Source: Miscanthus floridulus (lineage: Eukaryota; Streptophyta; Magnoliopsida; Poales; Poaceae). From it: a stretch of DNA of 64,000 bases. Positions 1 to 11,960 of the stretch are shown here, piece by piece (position 1 is the first letter of the stretch; every line of letters starts with the position of its first letter). The position numbers and the translations under genes were made by a program. The stretch spans positions 67,608,166 through 67,672,165 of the forward strand of contig NC_089581.1 of the NCBI RefSeq assembly GCF_019320115.1. Reading direction: 5' to 3'. The notes under the pieces are model-generated. The model saw only the letters and a list, made by a program, of their open reading frames with translations, was not told where the DNA came from and made no database searches.

Positions 1-2486
1 CAACTGTAAAAAATTTATGGCTCAAGCTATCATCAATTTGCCACAAAAAATCCTACAAATATTAAGCTAAATAATACTAAGCTTTTCTAAATTGAATTTA
101 TGAATCTATCATTATCATAGCTAACTATAAACTAACTACACCAACAGATAGATAGCATTTTTGTGAACCTAACAAATTTTGTTTCACTATTTTTGAACAT
201 CTATAGAATTTACTATTATTTTTCAAGTTTAGCTCAAAACTAAATTGAATAAACATTCATAACTTCACTGGAAATTGAAAAACCTAAATCTACCGCGTGG
301 ACCAAAGCGCGAGTGGCTCGGCCCACTCTAGCGTAATGCGCATGCGCACGCGACGCACGGACGGACCTAGCCTGCGCGACGACAGACCCGCGATAGGGAG
401 GACCCCACGCGCTAGGTCATCTTGCAAAAATGCCCTCGGCCTACCGGTAATCATGCGAGCACTAAGAGCACTATTCTGCCAGTCTGCTATCTTTACAACT
501 ATGCCCCTCCCCCTTTCCATCTTCACCACAACCATACCCTTGGGCCCCCTGCGTGCGCACCGTGTGGCATGCGGCTGGCACCGTGTGGTTACACTGGCCT
601 AGACCAGTCCCTCCCTACCCCCAAATGCTAGCTGATATCTACCTAGGCACGAGCACGAGACGCTGGGTGAAGAAAGCATGGAGCTAGGGATGCCTGCAGG
701 TAAGGCTAGACCACTGATGGCAGAGCTCCTGGAATGACAACTAGTGATGTTCCGATGAGCTACAACAATGCCAGAGAAGTTGGGGTAGCTAGTGAGCTCT
801 AGGCATTCACCATGGACCTAGACGAGGTGGCGGTTTGATCGAAGGTGGCCCGAGCCGAGCTAGCTGTGTGCACATAGATGGTGCGGTGGTGCGCCATGGT
901 GGCAAGGCTACGTTAGGTGAGGCTAGAGGGTGGTAGTGACTTGGCAAGGGTGCATAGGGTGATGAGCAGGTGGAGGCAAAGTTGGCGGTGCAACAAATTG
1001 AATGTGAGTAGCTCTAGAGAGGGGGTTTGCCATCGATGCATACCGACACGATCTTATTGACCCGGTGGGAAGGAAGCTCCAAATTGGAGCATGGCACGGC
1101 AAGGTTCACTACAAGCTAGGGTTAGGTGGTTGGCTGACTACACAATGGAGCCACGAGCAAAGTTAATTGGACCGAGGTGCCTCCATTTACCCAAATTGAA
1201 AGCACGGGTCCGACGACCATGGCGACAGAGGAATAGGGGATGGGTAGCATGGCCTGGCCCATCACTGCCGTGGCATGACGCAGCTATCAATTGATGCACA
1301 AATGCACATGTGCTACAAGCCACTGGGGAATAGCCAAACGCGCTCAGGACAGTAGGCCGCAAGGCCATAAATCGCAAACCAACGACGGTGGCTTGACCCT
1401 ATGCGCCGTAGTGGCTAGCGCCAGTTAGCGTAGCATCACATCAAAGCAGACGTGATGGCAATGTAGGTGGGGCAAACCCATGCATGGCAAGGTGACATGT
1501 GGGTAGGGCCAGGTGCTGGCCGCAGCAAGCCAAGTGTGGCCACGTGCGCACGGTACCGCACAGACAAGCGCGAGGCAGCAGAGCAGCTAGGCGAATGCAA
1601 CAGCGGTGGCAGAGCGCACATGGGCGACTTCGCACAAGCGGCCATGGCTAGCAGTGGCATGGTGATGCAATGCACAAAGTTAGTGACATAGCAAAGTGAT
1701 GGCAGTGGACTAGCCAGGGCAGTAGGCCCACGATGACGGCGGTGGTGGCCGAGCGGCCAGGTCATCGGGCACGGCGTGCGCGTGCGTGGGTGGATGCTTG
1801 CGTGCGTGAGCATGTGCATGAGTGTGGCAGTGGTGGTGTGAAGCCCACACAACAGCACGCATAGGCGCATGCAAGGCGAGTGGCGACGCCGACCAAGTCA
1901 CGATGACCGTGGCCAGATGCTGCTACCATTCGAAAATGTGTCTTTCACGCTTTTTAAAGCGTCCCAAAAATCCATCTCAATGCTTCAATTGCTAAACCAA
2001 CTATTTAACACTCAAAGTGGTATGTCAAGCTACTAGAACACACCCTAAGACCATACCACTACTTAGCCTGATTCCTCTACAAAAATTGCTGAACTTAGCT
2101 TCGTCGAACCATTTTCTAACTTAAGAAATGTGACTATATCTTGATCGGTTTCGCGTTGAATGTGATTTTCAAGCTATTAAGTAAGCTAGCTAGTGAATCA
2201 CATTCCTGACCGCATGTATTTCATTGTCACCTATGAATCTTACACTACAAACATTATTAAAGTTTTGTATATGCACTGTATAATATTTTCGTTTAATAAA
2301 AATTCATTTGAAACCCTAAGTGATAAAACACGACTTGGAATGTAACTTTCGTTTCGCGTTTCCTGATGAACATTTCAAGTTACGTATATTACTTTACTCC
2401 CTATATTACACATATTTACACATTAGTATGATGCTCATGTACTATTTTAGCAAAAGACTACACAGTGTAATTCCAAGGGTGTTACA
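1..2486 (-). mobile_element. LTR fragment, Del/Tekay-like gypsy family, cut by the window edge
   Basis: On the minus strand this stretch begins TGTAACACCCTTGGAATTAC, the TGTAACACC type of start seen in three other LTRs of the window. Its inner layout also resembles those long LTRs: an AT-rich outer part (about 1920-2486), a GC-rich middle (about 290-1920) and another AT-rich part. The far end lies outside the window, so length, partner LTR and left target duplication cannot be seen. The first bases after it (TGCCC) are the start of the inverted repeat next door. Short open frames in the GC-rich part show no recognisable protein and were left out. The family appears different from the 3.6-kb LTR family of this window. 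Confidence 0.55.
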
Positions 2487-2776
2487 TGCCCACCCGGTAA
2501 TCTGAACCGTGTCATCGATGGAATTCCCACACCAGTTCGCTAGAGGGTATTTAAAACTCCTACTATAACCCTTGCTTCGGCCACCTCCCTAGCCTCTTCA
2601 ATCAATGTAAGTCAATCATGTCACACTACCTCTCCTAGCGCTCTTGTCTCGCCACCATCCACACACCATGTAGCTCCATCCATGCCCACACCGTAGCTCC
2701 ATCCATGTCCGCCGCATGAGCCCTCGGTTGGCCTCCTCATGCTTCGCATCACGCGAATGTTCGACTGCTGGCAATC

Positions 2777-3528
2777 ATGGCGGTGAGGAGGCACCCCACG
2801 ACATTGTGGCTAGTGATCCCTAATGAGCTAACCATTGAGATCGCTTGTCATCTCGAGGCCTTGGAGTGGCCCATGGATGACCTCCGTAGCCTATGAGCTA
2901 CCTGCTCGTCCATGCGCCGCATTTGTGGCAACCCCGCCATCGGTCGATGCATGGCACTAGACCAGTGTAGACACGTGCTGGGTGGGGCAATGTTGGCAAC
3001 TATTATGCCCTTCTTTCTAGCCTGACCTAACTCGACAACCCAAAGGCTTCCTTCCTCACTAGGATACCAATGGTATTCGAGGAAACCCACATGCCCCAGC
3101 CATGCCTCAAAGATCTCGCCCGCATCATCGATGGCGGGCACAATCTGGTGGCCTATCTGGTTGCCATAATGCTCTATAGGCACAATTGTGATGCTTGCGA
3201 TGATGACACTATGAGGTTGTACATGAGACGGGTCGAGGGTGAGGAAGAATTGCGAGCAGCGGCGACGGGCAGTGATGGCAGACCAATGAGTAGGTGGCTA
3301 TGTAACAAGGGGTGTGTGTTGTGCCACTATGAGGCAGCCATCGAGGTGATCCATGAAATGGGGTGGGGCAAGTTGTCACCACCGCCATCGGCATAGGTGC
3401 ACGATGATCTTTCGTGTGTAGGCGGTGCTTGCGGTGATGCAGACGGATGGAAAGGAAGGGTTGTGTATTGCAGCGAGGACTATAGGTTTTGCCATGAATT
3501 TGAGTATTCACATGGGAACTTGGAATAA
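2777..3528 (+). pseudogene. Degenerate F-box-type gene, copy 1
   Basis: Read with frame changes, this encodes the pieces of a cereal F-box protein family of the At2g35280-like type. They are an N-terminal F-box-like start (VIPNELTIEIACHLEA, then MDDLRSL), the middle block DLARIIDGGHNLVAYLVAIM followed by DDDTMRLYMRRVEGEEEL, and a C-terminal cysteine segment (CNKGCVLC, then VYCSEDYRF). Family members normally act as substrate adaptors of SCF ubiquitin ligases; that is family knowledge, not shown here. The frame is broken by a stop directly after MDDLRSL and by later frameshifts, so no full protein can be made. The ATG at 2777 is the likely old start. An inverted sister copy lies at 5501-6238. 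Confidence 0.6.
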
Positions 3529-3567
3529 GAAACTAGTAATTCACTCTTTACATGCGAGAGTGAATTA

Positions 3568-3830
3568 CTCCCTCCATCCTAAAATATAGTGTATTCTGGC
3601 TTCAGTAGTAATTTTTAGTGAACGCATAGTGTTTTTCTCTTACAACAAATCAGCATAAGCCAACTTTTAGCAGAATGAGAATAAGGATGGCCCTGTTCGT
3701 TTTGCTGAAATTTAGCTTATGATGATGCTTATGTTGATTTGTTGTGAGAGGAAAACATTGTACATTCGCTAAAACGTACTGCTGAAGTAGTTCAAGCACC
3801 TCAAATATAGTGTATTCTATAGCTTTTGAT
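3568..3830 (+). mobile_element. Stowaway-like end with a nested fold-back MITE
   Basis: CTCCCTCCATCCTAAAATAT is the typical start of a grass Stowaway MITE. The same end appears inverted at about 5441-5472 in the other arm. Only here is the element interrupted, by about 190 bp at 3600-3790 that fold on themselves: CTTCAGTAGTA...TTTAGTGAA on the left pairs imperfectly with TTCGCTAAAACGTACTGCTGAAG on the right. The insert includes the phrase GGCCCTGTTCG and a TTGATTTGTTGTGAGAG block common in a grass hAT-like MITE family. The sister arm serves as a nearly empty site, so the insertion came after the arms formed. Confidence 0.5.
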
Positions 3831-3924
3831 TTTCTATTGTTTTGTTTCAATTTTATTTGTTTCCTTTAGGGAATCAACGAAAGTACTCATACGAAATAGG
3901 TTTCCTTGTATAACATGAGATGTG

Positions 3925-4210
3925 TCCGGCCCGGTCAGATTTATTATGCTCGGACTTTCTTGCACGTGCAGTAAAATTTGAATAGCTATGTGGCTCCTCC
4001 TTTAGGCATTAGATCGACACGAGACTTGATCAGATGAATTTCATTATGCATGTTTACCATACTATAGATTAGAAAGAGAACCAAAAAGAAACCTGTAGGC
4101 AAAACCAACCAATAGGGGCTAGAAACTAGCTACCAAATGACCAAAGGACTTGATCTACACCATGCTCAACAAAGTTTAACCAATCTAATACATAGTTGAA
4201 CAAAAGTAAA
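3925..4210 (+). repeat. Dispersed repeat R, copy 1
   Basis: Key phrases are GGACTTTCTTGCACGTGCAG, GTGGCTCCTCC, ATTAGATCGACACGAGACTTG, CAACCAATAGGGGCTAGAAA and CCAAATGACCAAAGGA. They recur in the same order at 4540-4760, inverted at 5064-5290, and at 8157-8362 plus 11961-12115, with parts at 7465-7560 and 14545-14660. No coding potential is visible. The repeat probably belongs to one larger, unidentified element, because it flanks both the F-box pseudogenes and the pseudogene at 12190-13927. Confidence 0.6.
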
Positions 4211-4539
4211 CACAAACATGCAGAGGGCCAAAAAAACAGTCATACCCCTCAATACTACGGCAGCAGTAAAGATCCTAATCAATTAATATGGGCGTTTTGA
4301 TCTTTTTTAACTGCTTTAGTCTCTTTTCATCACCTAAACCAAACACCCTAGAATCTTTGCTGTTAAACTTTAGTCCTATGTTCCCTTGTTCTCAGAGTCA
4401 TTAGCAGAGGAGTAAATAAAGTTCCATTTGATGTTATGTCACTTGCATTTGATGTATCTTCCTTATGTTGGGAGTTTCTTACATGTCAGATGCGTCCAAA
4501 CGAGGAAAACCTATAGAGGATGCTATCAGACGTGAACAA

Positions 4540-4760
4540 ATGTACAAAGGTCAGACTTTCTTATGTGTGCAGTAACATTTCAACACCAATGGCTACTCAG
4601 CTCTGCATTAGACTGAGGCAAGACTTGCTCCTCGTGACAAGGCTCTTGCAAGTTCAACAAAGATTGACAAAGACATCAAGGCAACAAAAAACAAACAAAA
4701 ACCAAATGACCTAAGCTATACCATGCTCAATAGTGTTCAACACACCTAATACAAAGTACC
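4540..4760 (+). repeat. Dispersed repeat R, copy 2
   Basis: Same ordered phrases as copy 1, more diverged: CAGACTTTCTTATGTGTGCA, CATTAGACTGAGGCAAGACT, CAAATGACCTAAGC and CTAATACAAAGT. It lies in the spacer between the inverted-repeat arms. No coding content is seen. The stretch 4211-4539 between copies 1 and 2 is AT-rich and holds nothing recognisable. Confidence 0.55.
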
Positions 4761-4764
4761 ACCC

Positions 4765-4935
4765 CACGACCAATGAGCAATGAGACATTTGTGTGGTTTG
4801 GTGGTGCATCTTGGCCGCATCACATCAATGCATGTGATGGACCACGAGACAACATCCCAGCTACAACAGGCTGCTAATGCCACCCACGCGTGCATGTCTG
4901 CACAGGAATGCAGGAGCACGCAAGCAGTCACGACA
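4765..4935 (+). repeat. Second dispersed repeat, paired with about 14060-14220
   Basis: Phrases in common with the distant copy include the ACGACC/TTTGTGTGG block, ATGTGATGG, TGATGCCA or TAATGCCACCCACG, GTGTGCA-type text and GGAATGCAGGAGCA. The two copies are 9.3 kb apart and in the same orientation, each followed or preceded by R-type sequence. This suggests one larger repeating unit. The stretch 4936-5063 contains a short CTA trinucleotide run near 5041, which is also seen near 14505 and 12170. Confidence 0.45.
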
Positions 4936-5063
4936 GTGAAGGGGCAGACTAAAAGCTAAAGACTAATGAATTATAGACTGAATAATGAAGCAGCCACAAA
5001 AATAAGACGAGTTGGGTTGAACACTGATCATAGCCACTCATGACTACTACTACTACTGAATCA

Positions 5064-6443
5064 GGGGTCATATGGTAGCTGGTTTCTAGACCCTGTTAGT
5101 TAGTTTTGCTTACAGGTTTCTTTTTGGTTCTCTTTCTAATCTATAGTGTGATAAACATGCATACTAGAATTCATCTGATCTAGTCTCGCATCGATCTAAT
5201 GCCTAACGGAGGATCCACATAGCTATTCAAATTTTACTACACACGCAAGAAAGTCCGAGCATTGTAAATCTAACCAGGCCAACCACATCTCATGTTATAC
5301 AGGGAAACCTATTTCATACTACTACTTTTGTTAAATCCCTAAAGGAAACAAATATAATTGAAACAAAACAACAGAAAAGCAAAAGCAATCAGAAATCAAA
5401 AGCTACAGAATACATTATATTTGAGGACAAATTTCAAATGCCAGAATACACTACATTTCAGGATGGAGGGAGTAATTCACTCTCACACATAAAGAGTGAA
5501 TTACTTGTCTCTTATTCCAAATTCCCATTCGAAAAAATGGATTTCTTGAAAAAGCCTATAGTCCTCGCTGCAATACACATCCCTTCCTTCCCATATGTCT
5601 ACATCGCCGCAAGCGCCGCCTATGCAAGGAAGATCGCCATGCACCTATGCTGGCGACGGCAACAACAACCGTCCCCATGTCATATTGTAGATAACCTTGA
5701 TGGCCATGTGGCGGCACAGCACACACCCCTTGTTGCTTGGCCACCAACTTGTTGGTCTGCCACTACCATCGCCCATGATTCTTCCTCGCCCTTGACCCAT
5801 CTCATGTACCGCCTCGCAGTCTCATCATCATCGGCATCGCCATTTTCCCTATAGAGCAATAGGGTGACCAGATAGGCCGCCAGATTGTGCCCAGCCATCG
5901 GTAGCACAGGCGAGATCGTTGAGGCTTGGCCAAAGGCTCTGCTTTTCCATGAATATAGTTTGTATCTAGGTGAGGAAGCAAGCCTTTGGCATTGCCGACT
6001 TGGGTCAGGCTAGCAAAGAGGGCATAGTAGTCGATAGGGGTTGGCCCCCGTCCTCCACATGTCCGAACTGATCTAGTGCTAGACACCGACCGATAGGCGG
6101 GGTGGCCGTAGATTCGGTGCATGGATGAGTAGGTCACCCATAGGCTGCGAAGGACATCCATGGGCTGATCTAAGGTTGCAGCAAGGTGGCCTAGCGATCT
6201 CAATTTGCACATTGGTAGGGAGCACCATCAGCTGACATGATTGCTAGCATGGATGTAGCTACTGATGTGTGGACTGGCGTCAAGCCAAAGGACTGAAGAG
6301 GTGGAGTGGCACAACATGCAGTTGATTGAGGGGTGGCGAGGGAGGTGGCCAAATGGGGGTTACAGTAGGAGTTCTCAAAATACCCTATGTGAACTGGCAT
6401 GGGAACTCGCAATGACGACACGGTTTGGGTGGGCAGGTGACCG
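5064..6443 (-). repeat. Right arm of the large inverted repeat
   Basis: Its reverse complement aligns with 2487-4142 in the same order. The inner end matches at CTACCATATGACC versus CTACCAAATGACC, and the outer end at CCTGCCCACCC versus TGCCCACCC. It contains the second F-box-type pseudogene, an uninterrupted Stowaway-like end and an inverted copy of repeat R (about 5064-5290). Divergence between the arms is substantial, so the structure is old and unlikely to be an assembly artefact. Confidence 0.7.
5501..6238 (-). pseudogene. Degenerate F-box-type gene, copy 2
   Basis: This is the inverted sister of 2777-3528. From the ATG at 6238 the frame meets an early stop. The family blocks are then found in shifted frames: MDVLRSLWVTYSSMHRIYGH, YYALFASLTQVGNAKG, AGHNLAAYLVTLLLYRENGD, DDDETARRYMRWVKGEEES, and near the end VYCSEDYRLFQEIHFFEWEF before a stop. 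It keeps the YALFASLTQVGNAKG block that copy 1 has lost, so it is the better guide to the ancestral gene. Frameshifts near 5880-5910 and the early stop rule out a working protein. The function would have been SCF-type substrate binding if the family assignment is right. Confidence 0.6.
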
Positions 6444-6704
6444 GGTGCATTGAGTGTACACTGTTCATAATCCCAGGAGTCAAATAGTGAAATAGGGGAT
6501 GCCAACCAACCGTGAAGCCTCCATCGTCATGTCCTATGGGACAACAACCGTTTGGCTCTCCTCTTTAAAATGACCAGTAGGCTGTAGAGAGCACCACCGA
6601 TTGGGGTATTCTCTCATACATACATATCAGTACATATCACATCACCTCCTCCGATCCCTACTCACTAGCCGATCCCTACTCACTGGCGGCGCATAGAGCG
6701 AGCA

Positions 6705-6857
6705 ATGGGGCACTGGTCATCCGGCAAGTATTCCATCGACTATGAAGACAAGGATGGCGAGGAGGTTAATCAACCAATGCCAAGCCTCGAGCGCAAGGAG
6801 GAGCCCACCGAAGATGACGGGGAGCCCACCGATGATGATGAGGAGGAGGCACCGTAG
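6705..6857 (+). pseudogene. Short acidic open frame, gene fragment of unknown origin
   Basis: An ATG-initiated frame of 50 codons starts MGHWSSGKYSIDYEDKD and becomes very acidic (runs of D and E, with repeated EEPTEDD-like units) before a TAG. Acidic codons continue past the stop in the same frame (VVEEEEETPA), so this is probably the 5' part of a longer broken frame. No domain is recognised. Its GA-rich base use differs from the AT-rich surroundings. I see nothing else definite in 6444-7200. Confidence 0.3.
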
Positions 6858-7200
6858 GTGGTAGAGGAGGAGGAGGAGACACCAGCAGTCAAGAAGGGTA
6901 CAAGCAGGCATCAAAGCGGGGTGCGCTAGCGCATTGGAGGAAGCATGGACCAAAGCCTGGCCATGGTTCCTTGAGGAGGACCTAGAACACTTCATGGGGA
7001 TGGCCTTCATGGAAACCGATGGGGAGGCGGAGGTGAGGACTTTGCAAGGTAGTGCAAGGCGAAGGCTTTCATGCAATGCAAGGGTGGAGTGAAACAATGG
7101 GAGTGAAGTAACCACTAAAAACAATGGGAGTGAGGCTAGGCTTTGTACACACAGGGACGCTAGGATTAGAACAGGCTTCTGATGCAAGCACACCATATTT

Positions 7201-8156
7201 AGCATTACTTGTATCCGAGTAGTGAATATTTTAGAAGGTCAGACCTTCTATCATCTAGTGAAGTATAGTGTAGTCCAATCTAAGGAGTCACATGCTTGCA
7301 GCAGCCGAGGGGCAGTAGCTAGCTAGATATGGCTACATGGTTTCATAAGTTCTTATCATCTATACTCCCTCGGCTGTGTTTGAAGATGACGCTTCAGGAA
7401 TCCAACTACTCCTACCTTACAACTTCATGCATGCAGCTATAGATGGTGTAGCTCCTATTTGTAGCATAGCCGATCAAGCAAAAGTTTTACTCATAGCTGA
7501 GTACAAGAGTTACATGTCTGACCCATTCAAATTTACGCTGCTCGGGCTATAAGGCGAACATATAATTTACAAGAAATGGGTAAATGTCATTTCGTCTAAT
7601 ATCATAGAGGGACTGTGGTTGGGGGAAAGTTGTGATCGTTTTGTTGTAGAGTAAACATCCATGGTATGGTAACTAGTTGCCATCTATAAGCATGATTTCG
7701 GTTAGAATAAATGTCAATCGAGATCCTCAAACCAGCATGGAACGCAATAATAAGTTCATACAAATATTATGGTTTGATATGAAGCATATTACCTCTATTC
7801 AGATCCTCAAACCAGCATCGAATGTGGTTGGGAAAATGCAATCGGGTGAGGGGGAGCCAAAAGGTATGCAAATGCTATTGTATGAGGGAAGGGGAATGCT
7901 CCTTTCATATACTAGACCATGCACGGCTGATGAGAGTGAAGCAAATGCGGCTAGAAAGCTAGACACAAGAAGTGAATCCGAATGAAAGAGCTTTTGACCA
8001 CCAAGACACGCTTGACACCTAAATGCCTAGTGTGGTTGTGATAGGTCTTTTCTATACTTATTTCACTCCAATCCAAGAAGTCATGATAGTTGAGGGGTAG
8101 ACTGATTGCTACTCCATACAACACTTTAGCCTGTCCTATGAGATCAAATACTCAGC
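7201..8156. other. Non-coding repeat-derived stretch
   Basis: It contains partial matches to the repeat families around it: TTTTACTCATAGCT and GTCTGAC near 7480-7530 (compare 14560-14590), and a GAAGTATAG/AATC-TAAG-AGTCA block near 7260 and 8060 (compare 14285-14325). The phrase GATCCTCAAACCAGCAT occurs twice about 80 bp apart (near 7720 and 7800). An open frame from 7677 shows no recognisable protein and is not called. Confidence 0.35.
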
Positions 8157-8362
8157 TAGCAGACTTTCTTGCGTTCATAGTAAAAGTCAACAGCTATGGC
8201 TCCTCCGTTCTGTATTAGATTGAGGCAAGACTTGTTCATATGAACTCCTCACTGCATGGTTCTTTCAAGGTCAACAAAATTTATCAAAGACACGAGTTGG
8301 CTTCAATAGTGATGAAAGGCACTCATGAATGTATAGCATATTATAGATCAGATCAAAGACAA
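8157..8362 (+). repeat. Dispersed repeat R, copy 4, left half (split by a solo LTR)
   Basis: CAGACTTTCTTGCG, GCTATGGCTCCTCC and TTAGATTGAGGCAAGACTTG match copies 1 and 2. The text breaks off at GACAA, which is the target duplication of the following LTR, and resumes on its far side at 11961. This shows that the LTR inserted into an existing copy of the repeat. Confidence 0.6.
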
Positions 8363-11300
8363 TGTGGCAGAATCTCCTAAATTATAGGACCCACATGCAC
8401 TTGTCACTATCCAACGACCTCTGACGACTATGCATATGTTCCTGGTAACTTAAGAAGTCTGTCAGGTGTCCTTGGGGAACCCCAAATCATCCACGATTTC
8501 CGAGCAGGATCACATTACAGAGTCATTGCAGTATTACAACATTTATTCAAATATCTACAACAGAGTAAAATAGCGGAAGTCTTATGATAACTTAGTTTAC
8601 AAACCAGTTATTTCAAACCTTAACCTTACAAACTAAGTTTGATAATTATTACAAACCATAGTAGTAGTGGAGTGGCATTAGTATCATAATACAAACACAC
8701 AAAATAAGCATCCTGCCCAAGGATCACACATTCACTTATCGTCATCTACCTAAAAAACAGTCATGCAGCAAGGTCCAAAACAGACCTGCTCATGAGGCTC
8801 ACCTGCAACAAGGGTCAACGAACCCTAAGTACAAAAGTACTCAACAAGACTTAACCGAAATAAAACTAAGAAGACTCAGGAATGTAGGCTCAGGGATTCA
8901 AGGTATGGCTTTAGCAATAATCAAAGTTCTTTTACGTAAAAGCTCTTTAACAAAATTCTTTACTTCAACATATAAAACTTTATAAGAACCACATATGAAT
9001 CTGCCATGATCCATAATGAGATCATGAACTTCATATCAAACTCTTTCTCAAACCTTACTCAAGTTTTAGTTATTAACTACGATGATGAATAGTGAGTTGA
9101 GTCTCCATAACCGAGGAGCAATGATGATTCGAACCGATTATAACCCAGCTAGGGATTCTAGACCACACGACATATGTAGGTCCCGACCTACATATATCAA
9201 CCCACCCTTAGATCCTCTAAAACAAGAACGGGTCGGTGCCACCCGAGAATACAGTACTCCACCATTCCAGCCCATGGCCACGTGGGTACATGCTACTCCC
9301 GCCATCTCTCCACTCCTAGTGCATGAGTAGTCATTCTCGTAATAGAATAGCCGAGTTAAGGCTTACCGGAGTATGTGGTTAGTACTATAAAGTCTCACCT
9401 CATGCAATTCAACAACGGATGGACCTTAATTGACATAGGTGGAAAGAACCCGCTCACAAGACCTCCACGTCTTGTGGCTCTCACACTACCGAGTCCACCC
9501 GGTCTAGATTTATTACTTCACATGCTCATATCTCATGATAACATAAGTAACCAAAGATCCAATTAAAACTCGCAGGTGACAGGTAATCACCCAGCTAAGC
9601 ATGACTAAGCATAACTAGGCATTTACGAATTAAAACTGGTAACAAGGTAGATATAGAAAAACAAGGTTGGTAATGCACCAATTAGGTTTCCACTCAACTC
9701 CTAATCACTTAATGCAGTATTGAAAAGCAAAAGCGATAAAAACTTGTAAAACACAAGGTAGATTTAAATGCATCTGGAGCTTGCCTTGGTTCACGGAAAA
9801 GTCAGGTTCCTGAGACGTTCCACAATTATCAGACCCGACCTCAACCGATGGACTAACCTCCTCTACAACTTGATTAACTACCACATGTTCACCTTCGTTC
9901 ACTACACGTAGTAACAATGCCATGTTTAACATGATGCGGGATACAAAATATGATACTTGATGATGGATGCAAAATTAACAACTCGAATACAACTTTCCTT
10001 AGCGGTACAAAGCAAGTCAAACTAACTAAGCCTTTTTTGTAACACATACTTCAATTGCCAAGGATCATTACCAACTAATGACCCAAGGTCATCACTCAAT
10101 CAAAAATTCAAGAAAAACCTAAATCATTAAAGGTTACTATTTGCTTTTATGAATTAATTATTTAATTCAAAATTATGAAATAAATCAACTTGTTCCAATT
10201 GAGCTCCAAATTTTTGTAAAGGTTCATCACATGATAACTAAGTGGCAAAACAATTTTCATAATTTTTTGGATAATTAATTAAGCCTAGAAAAATCATGGA
10301 AACCCATTTATTAATTAATTGAGAAATTTTCATCACATTCAAAAGTATTGAAAAACAACGTTTCATATTTTTCTTAAATAATATACATCACAAACAGGTC
10401 ACACAAAAATTTTCATAATTTTTGGAACTCTAAATAATTCTACACAAAAATAACAAAAACTATCACTATTCATTCAAATCTACAAAATAGAAAAATCCAT
10501 TTTGAACACTGAGTCACTGACAACCGACCCCACTTGTCATCCCCTTCCTCCCGCTTTGACTATGGCAACAACAGCGCTAACCGACGATTTCTCGCCACCG
10601 GTGAGACCAATGGTGACGGTGAAGACACCAACACGTTCACCAAGACTAGGCGCACCTACTGATGTCCCTACTTGCTCCGATTACGGCACAACCCGAGCTT
10701 GGCACCGGCCATGGTGGACACGGTGGCTCGGCGACACTACACCGGCGACACTATGCTGGTGACAGGAGCCCAGTAGCGATTAAATAAATGGCACAAGAAG
10801 GTCCAGCAGCTCACCCCAAACACGACTGAGCAGAGAGCAAGGCCGGAGGAGCAATGGAGACGCGGTTCGACAGTCACAATGGCCACGGCGGTGCGAGCAA
10901 CGGCGACGACGGTGCTCTGGTGGCTACGGTGGACAAAAGGAGCAATAAACTGGTCATAAAGCATCATGGGAACAAGGCAAAGCTAGAGCTACACTGAGCA
11001 AGAGCAAAGGCTCACCGGAGAGCGCTGGCCACGGTGACGCGCTTGTGATGGTGATGTTGCCGGCCGCGAGGAAGAAAAGCGTCGAGCGGCGTTTCCTGGT
11101 GACGGCAAGTGACCAGGGCTAGTTGGCTAGGTGTGCAAGGATTAGGCGAAGCTAGGACTAGCTTTGCCGAGACGATGGAGGCACTACGGCGACAACACGG
11201 GCTCGCCGGAGTTGAGTAGTGGCGATGGGAAAATAGAGCAAGGAAACGGGAACGAGCGGCGACGGCTTAGGCTAAATAGCGTAGCCCAGAAGCACAAGGA

Positions 11301-11960
11301 AGCCACGCAGGAGCCTTCTCCTCACTAGCGCGATGCCAAAGACGGCCACGTGCACGCCTGGAACCGAGAAGAAGGTCGCCGGCGGTGTAGCTTAAGCGAC
11401 GAGCACTGTTCACCATATTTACAGAATTGCCATTTGTCTAAATTTCCAAATTACTCCCAAATTTGGATAACAACTCAAAAATCTCCAAAAATAAAAGTTG
11501 CTCAAAATTCAAAGTTCTACAACTTTTCTTTTATAACCACCCCCTAATTCGGTCCACATTTTGAAATCCAAATTTGAATTCAAATAGGGGATATTTAAAG
11601 AATTTCGCCTTTTCAAATTACTTCAAATTTTTCATAACAACTTTGAAAACTCCAAAAACAAACTTTGTATAACTTGACAAGCTCTACACTTTTGCTTTTA
11701 GGCTCAACCCCAAAATATGCTTAGATTTTGAAATGAGTTTTCAGGGTAGAATTTAAATACTGAAAATCAGGGTTTTCTTGAAAATTCAAATCCAAACAAA
11801 TTTTTTTGAACTTGATTCAAACAATACAATTCAACACATACCACATAAATGTAAACTTGTTTTAGTGTATGCATATCAAAATTTTCACAAACACATGAAT
11901 GATGTGCTATGCATATGATGACATGGCATATTTTAGTATTTAAACACCCGAGGTGTTACA
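8363..11960 (-). mobile_element. Solo LTR of a Del/Tekay-like gypsy element, 3.6 kb
   Basis: On the minus strand it starts TGTAACACCTCGGGTGTTTA and ends in CCACA. It is flanked on both sides by GACAA (8358-8362 and 11961-11965), a perfect 5-bp target duplication. It aligns along its whole length, by eye, with the 5' LTR at 50156-53731 and with the truncated LTR at 47477-50155. Internal retroelement sequence is absent, so it arose by recombination between two LTRs. The site equivalent to the TATA box of the other members (TATAAATA) reads TGTAAATA here (minus strand, 11416-11423). Open frames inside it are not conserved genes. Confidence 0.9.

Larger units (their letters stand above)
2487..4142 (+). 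repeat. Left arm of a large inverted repeat
   Basis: This segment matches the reverse complement of about 5064-6443 by eye, with many substitutions. The matching parts run in order: an upstream region, an F-box-type pseudogene, a Stowaway-like end and a flanking repeat. The arm begins exactly at the boundary of the preceding LTR, so the LTR insertion probably trimmed or separated its outer part. A spacer of about 920 bp lies between the arms. The left arm is longer than the right mainly because of a MITE at 3600-3790 that the right arm lacks. Confidence 0.7.

Noticed and set aside
290..1900. Many overlapping open frames on both strands in a GC-rich block
   Set aside because: They overlap each other, show no domain, and lie inside an LTR-like sequence with a similar GC-rich block in the other long LTRs. 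They are treated as chance frames.
7677..7985. 102-codon frame with an ATG
   Set aside because: No domain, no matching copy showing conservation, and it sits in repeat-derived sequence.
9705..9932. Frame beginning MLNMALLLRVVNEGEHVVVN, also found at 49493-49723 and 52070-52336
   Set aside because: It recurs because the three LTRs are related. Differences among copies include stops and indels, so conservation reflects common descent of the LTR and not a proven gene.
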